This document shows, piece by piece, positions 27,038 through 38,704 of a stretch of 64,000 nt of DNA (positions are counted from its first letter, which is position 1; every line of letters starts with the position of its first letter). Made by a program: the position numbers and the translations under genes. Location of the stretch: the NCBI RefSeq assembly GCF_047948215.1, contig NC_134455.1, forward strand, positions 306,732,147 to 306,796,146, written 5' to 3'. The DNA is from Lycorma delicatula. Its lineage: Eukaryota; Arthropoda; Insecta; Hemiptera; Fulgoridae. The notes beneath the pieces were generated by a model that saw only the letters and a list, made by a program, of their open reading frames with translations, ran no database searches and was not told the DNA's origin.

Positions 27038-27117
27038 TTAGGTACTTGTGCATTAACCAGCAGGCATATTTTTTTTACATATATGGCTATTATATACATA
27101 TATGCACAAGTACCTAA
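27038..27117. repeat. 80-bp element with perfect 16-bp inverted ends
   Basis: TTAGGTACTTGTGCAT at 27038-27053 is exactly the reverse complement of 27102-27117. The same end motif (GGTACTTGTGCATTAACC) recurs at 30134, again upstream of a MITE copy, and a variant (GGGCACTTGTGCAATAACC) at 31242. It therefore seems to be part of a repeated unit. Confidence 0.8.
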
Positions 27118-27137
27118 TAAACATAATTTATATATAT

Positions 27138-27287
27138 AATGTTAATTAGAAGAAATTAGCGAGCAAAGCGAGTGTAGGTATGTTTGGTTAGGTTAAGTCG
27201 ATATAAGGAGGATACACAGAATCAACATAATCTAATGAAATAAACATAACCTACACTCGCTTTCGCTAACCTTGACTAATTAACATT
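27138..27287. mobile_element. 150-bp MITE, copy 1
   Basis: Inverted ends: AATGTTAATTAG...AGCGAGTGTAGG on the left pairs with the reverse complement of CCTACACTCGC...CTAATTAACATT on the right. The middle has GAATCAACATAATCTAA. A relative lies at 30375-30523 with the same arms and core. No coding capacity. Confidence 0.8.
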
Positions 27288-27370
27288 GGGTACACAATTT
27301 ATACATATTTATTGGTGTATATGTTACTTGTATTGATGAACACACTTATCACCCTAACTTTTGTTTTTTT

Positions 27371-27650
27371 TTTGTTTAGCCTATGGAACCACTGTAAGGT
27401 ATTACTTCTAAGGATGAATTAAATATGTATGAATGTAAATGAAATGGTAGTCTTGTACAGTCCCAGGTCGACCGTTCCTGAGACAAGTGGTTAATTGAAA
27501 TCCAACCACCAAAGAACATATGTATCCACGATCTTGTATTCAAATCCATATAAAAGTAACTGCCTGTACTAGGATTTGAACCCTAGAACGTTCCGAAATC
27601 AGCTGATTTGTAATGACAAGTTCACCACTAGACCAACCCAATGGGTTATA
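27371..27650 (-). mobile_element. tRNA-derived SINE-A, minus orientation
   Basis: Read on the minus strand it starts TAACCCATTGGGTTGGTCTA with A box TGGTCTAGTGG, contains the palindrome AAATCAGCTGATTT in diverged form, has a B box close to GTTCAAATCC, and ends with a conserved tail containing AGTCTTGTACAG (plus-strand reading) and GTTTAGCC. It aligns along its length with the copies at 37054, 38058, 45553 and 45975. It lies in a DBNL intron in the sense orientation. Confidence 0.85.
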
Positions 27651-28246
27651 TCAATATAACCTAACACATGCGTGCCGGTTAATGCAAAAGTACCCTAATT
27701 TAAAACAAATTTTTAGAGATGAACCTCCAGTAGAAAAATATTCAGTACAGGTATGGTTATACACCTGTATAAGTAAAATAATAATATGCAATTAGAAAAA
27801 CGAAGCTTTATCTAAAAATAGCTCAAAATATGTTCTTTCATATCTTGGGTGAATAAAACTTTAGTAACAGACTATTAAACACATGTTTAAGATGTCTGCT
27901 TATCCAATTAACCAGACATTATTCAAGATCAGATGGACCGATTTTAAAAAAAGATTGTCAATTATTTATCCTAAATCTTAGAAATTAAAATATGAACAAC
28001 TGAATAATTTATACCACAATAATATCTATCCCTCTTGATGAAAACTGGTTGTTTATTCACTCAAGGATACAAAGAAATGACAAAGACAAAAATTAAAACA
28101 AATACTATCTGCAACAAATCGTGTTTTTTTCTTTTTTTTAACAGAAACTGCAAACACTTTCTTACACAAACTTTTATAACTCATTCACTGAAAATGTAAA
28201 CAAAAAAATTATAGATAAAAACATTTGCAAATGATATACTTTTTTT

Positions 28247-29660
28247 CTCTCTGTGAATCATGAGACCTTGCCGATGGTGAAGGGTTACATTTTCATGTAA
28301 CAAAGATGAAGGCGCTTTCCTTGGTAAAATATTCCAGAGGTAAACTAGTCTCCCATTCAGATCTCCAGGTGGGGACTACTAAGGAAGAAGTCACCAGAAA
28401 ATTGAAAAATAACATTCTACAAGTAGGAGCGTAAAATCTTTTTTAGAACTCTAAAAAAGGTTGGTAGGTTAGAAAATTTAAAGAAGGAAATGGATAGGTT
28501 ACATGTAGATGTAGTAGGAATTAGCAAGGTTCAGTGGAAAGAGGAAAATGACTTTTGGTCAGGTGATTAAGTTAGTTTCAAATAAAGAGCAGGCAGGAGT
28601 AGGTTTCATAATGAACAAGAAGGTAGGGAAGAGAGTAGTGTTTCAAAGTGCATAGCGATAGAATCATTGTAATAAGGATAAAATGAAAACCTAAACCGAC
28701 AACGATTGTTAACGTCTATATGCCTACAAGCGCCCATGATGATGAGGTAGTGTGTATATAAAGAAATTGACAAAAGAATTAACACATAAAAGGGGATGAA
28801 AATTTAATAACAGTTGGAGATTGGAATGTAAGCATTAGAAAAGGCAAGGAAGGAAATATTGTGGGTGAATACGGGCTGGGCAGAAGGAATGAAAGAGGGG
28901 ACTGACTCATTGAGTTTTGCATGAAGTATAATTTAGCAATTGCCAACACCCAGTTTAAAAATCATAATAGAAGAATATACACATGGAAAAAGCCAGAAGT
29001 CTGCTATCTCCTGGAGCAGAAATGTCTGCTCTAGAAGCAACCATAATTTAATAATAATGAGATGTACATTGGGGTTTAAAAACCTGAAGAAAAGGTGTCA
29101 GATGAATTAATGGAATATAGAGAAGCTTGAGGAAGAGGAGGTAAAAAACATTTTTGAGGACATCACAAGAGGTCTGAGTAAAAAAGGTAAGGTAGAAAAT
29201 ATATAAGAAGAATGGGAGAATGTTAAAAAGGGAATTCTTAAATCAACAGAAGCAAACTTAGGTGGAACAAAGAGAACTGGTAGAAAACCTTGGATGTCAA
29301 AGGATATATTGGAGCTGATGGATGAAGAAAAGAAAGTATAAGAATACTAGTGATGAAGGTAAAAGGAACTATCGACAATTAATAAATACTATATAAAGGA
29401 AGTGCAAATTAGAAGAAAGAAGAGATTAAAGAAAAATATTCTGAAGTGGAAAGAGAAATGATCATTGGAAAAACAGACAGAGTACACAAGTTAAGGAGAA
29501 TTTTGTGGTACATAAAATAAAATCTAATAATGTGTTAAAAAAAGATGATAAATCAAATTATATGAAAGAAAAGGTGGAATAAAGACTTATACTGAGGAAA
29601 TGAATTAGAAACTGTGAGATAGCATCATTTAGTGAAAAATAGCTGAGAAGAATTCTCACA
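28247..29660 (+). mobile_element. LINE fragment with AP-endonuclease domain, inactive
   Basis: Plus-strand pieces read KVGRLENLKKEMDRLHVDVV and GISKVQWKEENDFWSGD (about 28455-28570), IVNVYMPTSAHDDE (about 28708), [12 protein letters not shown] with the endonuclease GDWN motif (about 28798), and LIEFCMKYNLAIANTQFKNH (about 28908). This is the N-terminal endonuclease of ORF2 in many insect non-LTR retrotransposons. Frameshifts and stops occur throughout. After about 29050 only weak similarity remains, and no reverse transcriptase motif is seen. The head matches the fragment at 13084. The clade is not resolved. Confidence 0.8.
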
Positions 29661-30374
29661 TGTTTCCTCCTGAACCATTTCTTGATATTTAGAGAGAAAT
29701 TAACAACACCTCTTCCAAAAATATCTTACAAGCATGGAACAATTATTTTATAACGGTATAAAATAATTGAAATACATGCTACTGTGGAGGGCTACCCATA
29801 AGAATCAGTTGAGGAAGAAAGTAGAAGTTAAATTTCAGTGGTTAGGAAAACATGATGGAATACTACCACATTTGTAAAACTTTGCAGAATACAACTTACC
29901 TGTCCAAATGAACAAGCAGGGACGGCACATAAAATGTTATGCTAATGATCTTGCATTGTGATTAGGGGTTAATCCCTTAAAATAATAGTAAATATTATGA
30001 AAATCTCTTATTTTTAAGTTGGTGCAGGAAGAGGAGTCTTAATAAAGCTGATGCAGAGGAAAATAAAACTATTCTGGTAACTCTTTCCTGAAAAAAGACT
30101 TTATAGTATTTACAATACTGATAATAATGTAAAGGTACTTGTGCATTAACCATTTTCTACCCTTGTTCCCTTTTTTACATATACACACTTTTTTTTTTTT
30201 ACATATACAGCATATACTAATAAGGCAAACTATATACAACTATTACAATAGTATATATAATAGTTGTATTAGTACATACTTGTATTAGTACCACTTGTGT
30301 TGTATTATTATGTATAATAGTTGTAGTTCTATTATAATAGCTAATTATATATAACATTTATAATCTGTACATTT

Positions 30375-30523
30375 AACGTTAATTGGGCAAGGTTAACGAG
30401 TGTAGGTTATGTTTGGTAAGAATATGTTGATACACATATGATTCATCAGTACACTGAATCAGCATAATCTAAACAAGCATAACCTACGCTTGCTTCACTC
30501 GCTAAGTATGACTAATTAGCATT
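30375..30523. mobile_element. 150-bp MITE, copy 2
   Basis: The left arm AACGTTAATTGGGCAAGG...GAGTGTAGGTTATGTTT pairs with the reverse complement of the right arm, and the core GAATCAGCATAATCTAAA matches copy 1 at 27138. The upstream 30134 motif GGTACTTGTGCATTAACC also precedes copy 1, although here the gap between motif and MITE is longer (about 225 bp against 85). Confidence 0.8.
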
Positions 30524-30584
30524 AATGTTTTGTTTACTTAAATAAATAATAAATTCAGTAATTACTGCTTATATTTATTTTAAT

Positions 30585-31235
30585 ACCTGACTTCTACAGA
30601 AAAACTCTGATGTGGAAAACAAATGACTTCCTTGTACACCTATTAAATTACAAATACACTTTTTTTAAATAAAAAGTACATAAAATTTTATTTCATTAAT
30701 AACTTCTGACATTTTTTCATTTTTTTTTTTATTGTTATTATTAAATTATTAATTATTGCAATTTTTTTCATAAACAGATGTTAAATAAATAAATCCACAT
30801 ATTTACATTTAAAAAAGAAGGAGTCAGATTCAAACTGATGTGACTTCCGCTTGATCAAAATATTTCATTAATTAAAATTTTATTTGGCTATAACTCTGGA
30901 ACCAATGAAAATAAGTACCACTTATGATATATCATTGAAAATCTCTCAATGAAAACGTATTACTGCAGTTAAGAAAAAGTCCAAAATCTAAATTTTTTGG
31001 ATTTTGGACACTTTTGGTTCAGCTGATTGCTCAAAAGGTGAGGTGCACAACTAGATATTACAACAGCCCTAAATCCAAAATTTCAACATCCTATGACTAA
31101 TAGTTTTTGAATTATGCGAGATACATACGTATGTACAGACGTCACACTGAAACTAGTCAAAATGGATATTTTCATTGAAATCTGACAACTGACATTTTCC
31201 ACAATCACAATACTTTTTTACTTCACACAAGTAAA
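30585..31235 (+). repeat. Dispersed repeat R, copy A (shorter)
   Basis: Aligns collinearly with 50700-51610: ACTTCCTTGTAC-CCTATTAAATTA at the start, AAAAGTACATAAAATTTTAT, TAACTCTGGAACCAATGAAA, TAGTTTTTGAATTATGCGAG, and CACTGAAACTAGTCAAAA near the end. Relative to the other copy it lacks about 300 bp internally. No open frame, so a non-autonomous transposon or remnant. Confidence 0.75.
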
Positions 31236-31557
31236 TAAGAAGGGCACTTGTGCAATAACCAGAAAAATATGCATAAAGTTATGATAAGTACCATAAATAG
31301 TACCATCACTTTTGACAAGTAAATGTTTTCTTCAAAAACCCTAGGGTTTGAAGCCACTATACATAAATCCAAAATAAGCCTACGATTAGACTACAACTTA
31401 TCTATGGGATAAAAGTTGTCTGACAGTAGAATGCTTAACAAATAGTTACCAGGGAAATGTTGGTAAGCTTATAAAAGATTGATCTGTCTTCTCATCTCTG
31501 TAACTTTCAAAAGCATATCAACAGCTGCTATTGAAATAGTCGAACCTAACTCCACCT

Positions 31558-31594
31558 GACCTTTGCATTCTAACCGAGTAAGAATGCAAAGGTC
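31558..31594. repeat. Perfect 14-bp hairpin
   Basis: GACCTTTGCATTCT, a 9-base loop (AACCGAGTA), then the exact reverse complement AGAATGCAAAGGTC. The base composition is mixed, so chance is an unattractive explanation. It has the same stem length as the hairpin at 6496, but the sequence is unrelated. Confidence 0.85.
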
Positions 31595-34550
31595 ACAGAA
31601 TTCTGGTAGATCACAGAATATTTCAATCTGGACTTTAGGGAAAATAAACACCCTAGCAATGGCCATTACTCCATATAACACAAAACATAATTATAAACAA
31701 TATTTTGAATATGAAATCTAATTACATGGTGCAAAATCTAAAACTTTTAGTCATTTAAAGTCTCAGTTAACATGATTGAACACTTAGTTTAATCTGACAC
31801 AACTATTAAACCTTTTTACAAATAGTTAATTTATCAATGAAAAGTCTGGAGCTGGACTCTGATGAACTGCTTAACCTTACCTTGGCCTCAGCCTCAGGAA
31901 ATATATACAAATATTTTGGAAGATATAACATTTATGTGGCTACTTCAGCCAGCACTTAAAAGTTCTTTAATTCACGCTAGCTTAATTCTTTCCTGGTCTG
32001 GAATTTCCAGAAGTATTGGGTAACTTACAATTACAACTGACGATGTGTGACTGTCAACTTTATATTTTTTTCTTATTTTAATTATTTTTGCTGAGAACAA
32101 AAACCTTAAGGTGAAGAAGAGTTTATTTATGTTTATTAATGCAACTCTATGTAAATTTGTTTCCCAAGAAGTTGTGATTTAAATTAATATTTTATATGGC
32201 AACTTATTACCACCTAATAATCATAATCTCTAAGTTTACCATGATCTACAACTATAAACATATTAAGATAGATTACTTTTACATGCAACTGATCAAATTA
32301 CACGTACTGTAGGTTATAACACTGCTAGAAAAACATATTTATTTCTTTATCACTTCTTATAATTCCTCTTTATAAATTTAACTGGAAAAACAAAGAAATT
32401 GTTTAACCTGTAATAGATGAAGTTCTCTGTCTGTTTTTTTTTTTTTTTGGAAAAATCTACATAAAAAATTATTTTTAATTGCTAAATTAAATATTTAATT
32501 TACAAGTTTTTTACAAGTGTCAGATCGAATCTGTCATTTTAATTTTATCAAATAAGACATGCTTCTGTAAATATTTTAATAAGCCTACTCAAATACTTAA
32601 TGCTAAACTAATGCTTTGTGCTGTACACAGCTACCTTTTTCTTCAAAAGGAATAAAATTATAGTAATTAATTTTTAATAATCTGTTTCTCAACTTTTATT
32701 TCTCAATACCACACTCTTTTTTTTCAAGCTTTACTTTAATTCTCAAACCTGAGAAGTTCCAGATTTTTAATATTCAATAACTTTTCCTGTTGTAATAAAT
32801 TAATACTCAATTATGATCTTACAAAAAATGCAATATTTAATAATATATTTCCTCTTCCGACAAAAATGTGATATGGAATTAAATTGTTACTGGAAAAAGT
32901 TTTACAATGATATTTTTTACATCCTATCTCACAAGTAATCTTATAGAAGTACTAGAAAAGAAACTACAAGGAGAAAAAATAATACTCAAATCTTTTGAAA
33001 ATGAGTGATACATTTTAACCAAGTTTCTTGTTTAATATCAAATAACCACCGTAAGCAGCAAAGCATTACAAAATATTGATATTTTTTAATATCAGAAAAA
33101 TAAATATGATCTAAACGTTAAAACAAAACTAACAACCCAACCAGTTATTAAAATTAATTGAATTTAATTAAATATTAATCACTTTCTCACATAATACATA
33201 GATAATACTAACAAAATAACATGAATAATGATGACTTAATTATGGAATTTATAATTTATCATTCATCTAACTAACATAAATAACTTAACATTTATTAATA
33301 TAAATGCACCACACTTTATTTAAGCAAACTCTATATGAAACCTCACAAGAAATAATGCTATTGTTATAAAAGTTAAATTTGTTTCCCGAGATTACAGATT
33401 CCCTCACAATGCAAAATCAGTGATGTGGTGAAAACTGACTGCAGTTCAATATTTATATATGTATATAGACAATCTAATAATAATCTGTTATCATCAGCCA
33501 TAGTAAATTCATTTGACATTTTTCATAAAAAATCAAGCAACCAATGTAAACACATAGATGGAAGGAAACAAGGCTGATCAATAAAAAGTAGGGCAAATTT
33601 ACAAACATTCATCACAAGTTTATAAACATTGACTCAAATGAATCTTTATAAACATTCATCTTATATTAAGCCAGCAGACGGGACTGCACGATGGACCTTT
33701 CACATATATGTTCCACAATCACAAAATCACTTTTCAAATCTGGGTAATATTGATGCATATAAATTAATAATAAAATACATGTGAACAACAAAATAATGTT
33801 CTATTAAAATAACTATAAAAATAACAGCAATAAATTTCAATTTGAACATGATTCTGAATTTCTGAAGCTAAACCTACAGAAAAGAATAGTATATACATGT
33901 ATGAGACTACATTAGTGAAATTCTGCTGTTTATAAAACAAAAACTGTTTAGTGATTACAAAAAGGAACATATAATAGCATTAAGCTGTTGTAATATTTGT
34001 CTACAGCAACCACTGTCAAACTGAATATAATCTTAATTCATTGTCTACTAACCTTATAAAATCTGCATACATTGAGCAGGAAATTAAAGAAAACAAAACA
34101 CATCCTATTAACACATTAATGTCTCATAAAATACAAACTCAAAATTAAAATTTCAATCATTTTTATTCATTACAAAGCAACAACAAAGCCATTTTACAGT
34201 ATTTTCTTAAATCAAAAAGAATTTTAACCACTCTTTTTTAACCGAATCAATCAAAGGTGTATACAAAAAGTGAAATCATAATTCAAATTCGGAATAAGAC
34301 CTCAATAACTCTGTCAAATTGGTTACAAATTTCATGGACGAGAATTTTTTTTGTAAAAGCCGACCCACCCACACAAAATTACGGGTACAAATGTACAACT
34401 TAAATTGTGCATTTTATTACTTACATCTCGTAAATGTTTTTTAATCATGCCTTTAATCGTACAACAAAAGTAATAATTCTATAACAGCATAATAAATGAG
34501 GAGAAACTCGTTTTGTTCTAGAAATAATTAATGGGAAAGCAAGTCCTTAC

Positions 34551-34633
34551 CAGTCAGTTTTGGATTTATCATCAACTACATCCTTCCAGGCTGACAAAAT
34601 TGACTCCTTGTTTTTCGTCAAATTAACTGCCAT
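34551..34633 (-). CDS. DBNL: DBNL/Abp1 coding exon 1: drebrin-like actin-binding adaptor, 5' end
   Basis: Start of a drebrin-like protein (fly Abp1, mammalian mAbp1/DBNL), a cytosolic adaptor. In known family members an N-terminal ADF-homology domain binds F-actin and a C-terminal SH3 domain binds dynamin and other endocytic proteins. The minus strand gives MAVNLTKNKESILSAWKDVV and DDKSKTD, then TG and donor GTAAGG; the vertebrate protein begins MAANLSRN and has KSPTDW at the same place. With exons 2-4 this yields 155 residues, covering the ADF-homology domain. The SH3 region is outside the window. A TTTAG just before AATTATGG could be an acceptor, so an untranslated exon may lie upstream. 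The ATG is the first in frame and fits the family N-terminus. Confidence 0.94.
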
Positions 34634-36745
34634 AATTCTAAATACATTAATATAAAATAAATAAAATTATTAACATAAATATAGCCACCCGGCAAGGAGG
34701 TTAAACTTCGGTCGTTGACATACAATGGTGCCAACATGATACAAATGAACAGAATTAATAAATATTGTATACGATATTTTGCCATAATGGGAAATTTCTA
34801 AGTCATCTTAATACGTATCCACTTGGAGATCTGCGTTTCCAGTGGTCGTCATTATAAATTTTAAACTGGCCTGACAGCATAAATTTAAATTACAAATAGG
34901 CTTCGCACAAAACCCATCAACATTTGGTAAGGTTTTTCAATCCCTTCTCTACTTTTTTATGTGGAATTAAATTTGAAATATTATCTATATTTGAACCAAT
35001 ATCTAATCACAAAATAAATTTGATTTCGAATTTATTATTGATAACCTGTACACTTTTCGGTTCATTTTTTTTACATTGTTCTCTTACGGTCTTATTTTAA
35101 CGAATTAAAATATTTGCGTTTGTATTTTTCCATTTCCACAATCTACGCAGGTTTTGCGTAATCAGAATACCTAGAAATTTTTCTTTTTAATGCTAAGTTT
35201 AACAAAACAAAATGTATAAGATTCTCGAAACATTTTAATATCTTCATTTTTATGCCCAATACTAAATTTTTGCCCACACTCTGCAAAATGGATACAGATG
35301 CATTTTGAAAATTTACGATAAAACTTTTGAGATAATCATAGAGAGGCATGCAGACAACAGCAAATTAAGGATAAATTCACCTCAATATAATTGCAAGAAA
35401 TGTGAAATGAAACAGAACCGGAAATAACTTTCATCCTTCAAAAGTCGAATATTTGATCGAGGAAAACCACAGATGCTGATGCATTAAAACCAATCAATAG
35501 AAATATATATGAATCTTGAGTCATTAAATGCAAATAAACCTTATGGCAACACCTTAATATATACTAAGATGGTAATTGGTAGGGATCTTACTGAGAAACA
35601 TGAAGGTGAAATCATTTAATATGCTGCTTGACCAAAGTAGAAAATTGTAGACAATGGAAATCACCACCAATAAGATAATCATAATCTTTTTCATTTTACC
35701 AAGATCGTCTGTTCCCATTACAACGTCACTTCTTATTGTCATGTCAAGGTCCTGGATTAACTTAATGAAGTAAACATTGTTCTCAGATAAAGTTGTAGAT
35801 ATCAGAAGTCCTGAACAGTAAAAAGAAAGGAAGAGGGATGTTAGACAGGATTACTTCATTTTGAGGAGGAATGGTGGGTGTCAGGCTGAAGAGATCTAGG
35901 ACACTGAACTTTTCCTAACCAGAAAGTAAATCATGAACATAATAGAGCTTATGTTTGCTGTACTGGATCACTAACCACAGAAATACGAGAAAGAAATCAA
36001 ATTTCAATATACACTAAACTCAGTAAAAAATACAGAAAGTGTTTATAAACTTCTTTAAATTTATAAAAATATGTGTTCTATTCATAGACTTAAGAAATAA
36101 ATAAATTTCAGTTTAGAATTCCTTTTAAGTTACATGATTATGAAAAAAAAAGTTCTTGAATGGTTAAATACTGTTTGAACATAGACTTTTCTTCAAAATT
36201 GAAAAATGGGATACCAATTTCTCTCTCATTTACTTTCAACAAAATAAAGCATTTTTTTTAATGGCAGTGTACTTTTTTATAAACATAATAGCAACTATCA
36301 CAAAAGGTATTAACTAACTTAGCAAGTAATAATAAACACAAAGTTACATGGATATAAAAGCATTTGAGGATACTCATCCATTACACGTTTGGTAGTGTTC
36401 AATGCCTTAATAACTGTCTTTGACCTTGATTTAAATGTTGCCTTAACAATGTACATACATCAGAGCATCTACATATGTAAAACAGGTTAGGTTGAGACAA
36501 TGCTAACTAAGTTTAATTATGCATAGAAAACAACAGGGAAACTGCAAAGGGAAAGAATAAAATTTTGAGATGGATTTCTTTTTGGAAATTTTGTTAAGAA
36601 CATTTAGAAGTATAGAGTTTAAACTGAATAATTTTTGGCATAAACCAAGAGAGAAATTCCAATTGTCCTGTTGCAAGGGACCTAATAATGAATCTCTCGC
36701 CCATTCAAAGAGTTTATTAACTCAGACCTGTGGATGATCATAAAT

Positions 36746-36772
36746 CCTCTCATCTGGATATCAGGTGAGAGG
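36746..36772. repeat. Short palindrome
   Basis: CCTCTCATCTG, a 5-base loop (GATAT), then CAGGTGAGAGG. The stem is 11 bp with one T/G mismatch, which would be a wobble pair in RNA. Confidence 0.7.
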
Positions 36773-37053
36773 AGCATAACTTTTTTTCTCTTGAGTGAAT
36801 TAATCATATGATGGCCTATATATAACAAACTAAACACTGGGAAATAGTAAAGTTAATCATGAGATAATTTATGAAAGTATTATAATAATAAGTTGTAAGT
36901 AAATTTCAGTTATTTAATCAATATAAAAATATATTATATTTTACAGATAATAAAAAACTAAAATTTTATGGGTGGAAAAATCAGTGTTAACGATATAATA
37001 AAAATCTAAAAATCCAAATCAATGGATTAAGGTATAGATAGGTGCATTTGTAA

Positions 37054-37276
37054 CCCACAGGGTTGGTCTAGTGGTAAAAGCGTCTTCCCAAACCAGCTGA
37101 TTTGGAAGTCAAGAGTTCCAGCTTTCAAGTACTAGTAAAGCCAGTTACTTTTATACAGATTTGAATACTAGATTGTGGATACCGGTGTTCTAACCACACA
37201 CCTAAGAAATGGTCGAACTGAGACTGTACAAGACTACATTTCATTTACACTCATGCGTATCATCCTCAGAAAAAAA
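37054..37276 (+). mobile_element. tRNA-derived SINE-A
   Basis: Begins CCCACAGGGTTGGTCTAGTG (A box TGGTCTAGTGG) and continues with the AAACCAGCTGATTTGG palindromic region. The B box is degenerate (TTTCAAGTACT). The body has TGGATACCGGTGTTC and ends ATCATCCTCAG with an A run. It has perfect 14-bp target duplications. It is 3'-shortened compared with the copy at 38058: the tail after ATCATCCTCAG is missing. Confidence 0.92.
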
Positions 37277-37290
37277 AGGTGCATTTGTAA

Positions 37291-37446
37291 GCCAGCCTGA
37301 GTAGCATGAGTGGTGCATCTCGGCCTTTCATCTGGAGGTCCCAGGTTCGAATCCCAGTCAAGCATGGCATTTTCACATGCTATAAATTATTCATCTTATC
37401 CTCTGAAGTAATACTTAGCAATGGTCCTGGAAGTTAAAAAAAAAGT
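37291..37446 (+). mobile_element. tRNA-derived SINE-B
   Basis: A distinct SINE: the head has TAGCATGAGTGG as probable A box and GGTTCGAATCC, a perfect pol III B box, about 45 bases on. The tail TCATCCTCTGAAGTAATAC continues AAT/GAT-GGTCCTGG and an A run. That tail matches the 3' part of SINE-A at 45776, although the heads differ. It is flanked by exact 14-bp duplications. Confidence 0.9.
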
Positions 37447-38057
37447 AGGTGCATTTGTAAACTTGGCATCACAGAACTGAAACCTAGAAAAATAAATCAA
37501 CTGTTCTGCTCCCATCTCATACATTTCTAGTGTTTGATTAAAATTAGCAGTAGTTTTCCAGATTTAGAACAACAAAATGAAATTTTGTTTCAAATACAAA
37601 TGAGATTATTAATTCTGGGGTGAATCCCAGCATCCAGCAAAAAATTATCTTTCATGATTTGTTTGTTCATTCATTATAAAAGATAAAATAAACCTCATGT
37701 TTATAAATTTATAATAGGAGATTAATTGAATATGTTATTTTGCTTCTCTGACCACTATTTTATTCCAGTTTCCATTAACCCATCCAGACAATGCTGGTGC
37801 AGTTTTTTTTTTTTTGCAGAGTAGCATACTTACCTTACTTGTTAACATCCATATAATAATGTGCTAATCAGAAAAAAATGTTATCTATTTATATTAAACT
37901 GTCTTAAATTAAAAGAGATGGGATGAAATAGTACTTATATATTATTTTTAATAAGTTTAAAATAAGTAACATTTTTTAACAGATTTTTCATTACTTGAGA
38001 GAGATGTATGAGCACATAAACTAACAGAGTAGAGAATATTCATTTAGTTCTTTGTAA

Positions 38058-38380
38058 TGTAACCCATCGGGTTGGACTAGTGGTGAACACATCTTCCCAA
38101 ATCAGCTGATTTGGAAGTCGAGAGTTCCAGCATTCAAGTCCTAGTAAAGTCAGTGTAAAAGTCCTACTAATAAGTGTAAAAGTCCTACTTTTACACTTAT
38201 TTGACTACTAGATCGTGGATATCGGTGTTCTTTGGTGGTTGGGTTTCAATTAATCAAACATCTCAGGAATGGTCGAACTGAGACTGTACAAGACCATACT
38301 TCATTTACACTCATACATATCATCCTCAGAAGTATTATCTGAATGGTAATTACTGGAAGCTAAACAGGAAAAAGAAAAGA
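38058..38380 (+). mobile_element. tRNA-derived SINE-A, longest copy
   Basis: Flanked by TCTTTGTAA at 38049-38057 and 38381-38389. Head GGGTTGGACTAGTGG; palindrome AAATCAGCTGATTT; B box ATTCAAGTCC; then the standard body and a tail ending GCTAAACAGG and A-rich sequence. It carries an internal duplication near 38150-38205 (TAAGTGTAAAAGTCCTAC repeated and partly inverted) that other copies lack, which accounts for its extra length. Confidence 0.9.
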
Positions 38381-38704
38381 TCTTTGTAACGGTCGGTTCT
38401 TTAGTTTTTAAAAACTGAAAACATTGTTAATGTTTATTAGGCACAATCACAATGTAACAATGGCATTGTTAGTCACTCTTACATGCTTCATCTCAAAAAT
38501 AAAAACTTCATCTCATTCCCAGAACAAAATCAATTATAGTAGCTATAACTGAGTCAACTGAATAAATCAATAAATAAAAAAACAAGAGATCAAATATTGC
38601 TTTTTAATATAGCATAATTGAAAAGCATGGAGGTGACAATTATATACACATATATATGTTATTTTTTATTATTTAAAATTTGTTTAAATCTATTTAAACA
38701 TATA

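Larger units (their letters stand above)
24383..34550 (-). other. DBNL: DBNL intron 1 (10.2 kb), repeat-rich
   Basis: Bounded by GTAAGG at 34550 and TAG at 24383. It contains a SINE, a LINE, two related MITEs, a dispersed repeat and short palindromes, listed separately. Between 24383 and 26250 and between 31600 and 34550 I see only AT-rich DNA without coding or repeat structure. Confidence 0.8.
37040..37460. repeat. Triplicated 14-bp target duplication around two SINEs
   Basis: AGGTGCATTTGTAA occurs exactly at 37040-37053, 37277-37290 and 37447-37460. The first interval holds SINE-A and the second holds SINE-B. This is what two successive retrotransposition events at one target would leave. 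Confidence 0.92.

Noticed and set aside
31469..31681. Minus-strand 70-codon frame, considered as an extra exon
   Set aside because: No similarity to DBNL or other known proteins, and it contains the perfect hairpin at 31558, which points to repeat DNA.
37291..37365. A genuine tRNA gene, because of a perfect B box
   Set aside because: The tail, A run and target duplications show it is the head of a SINE; the cloverleaf is not preserved.
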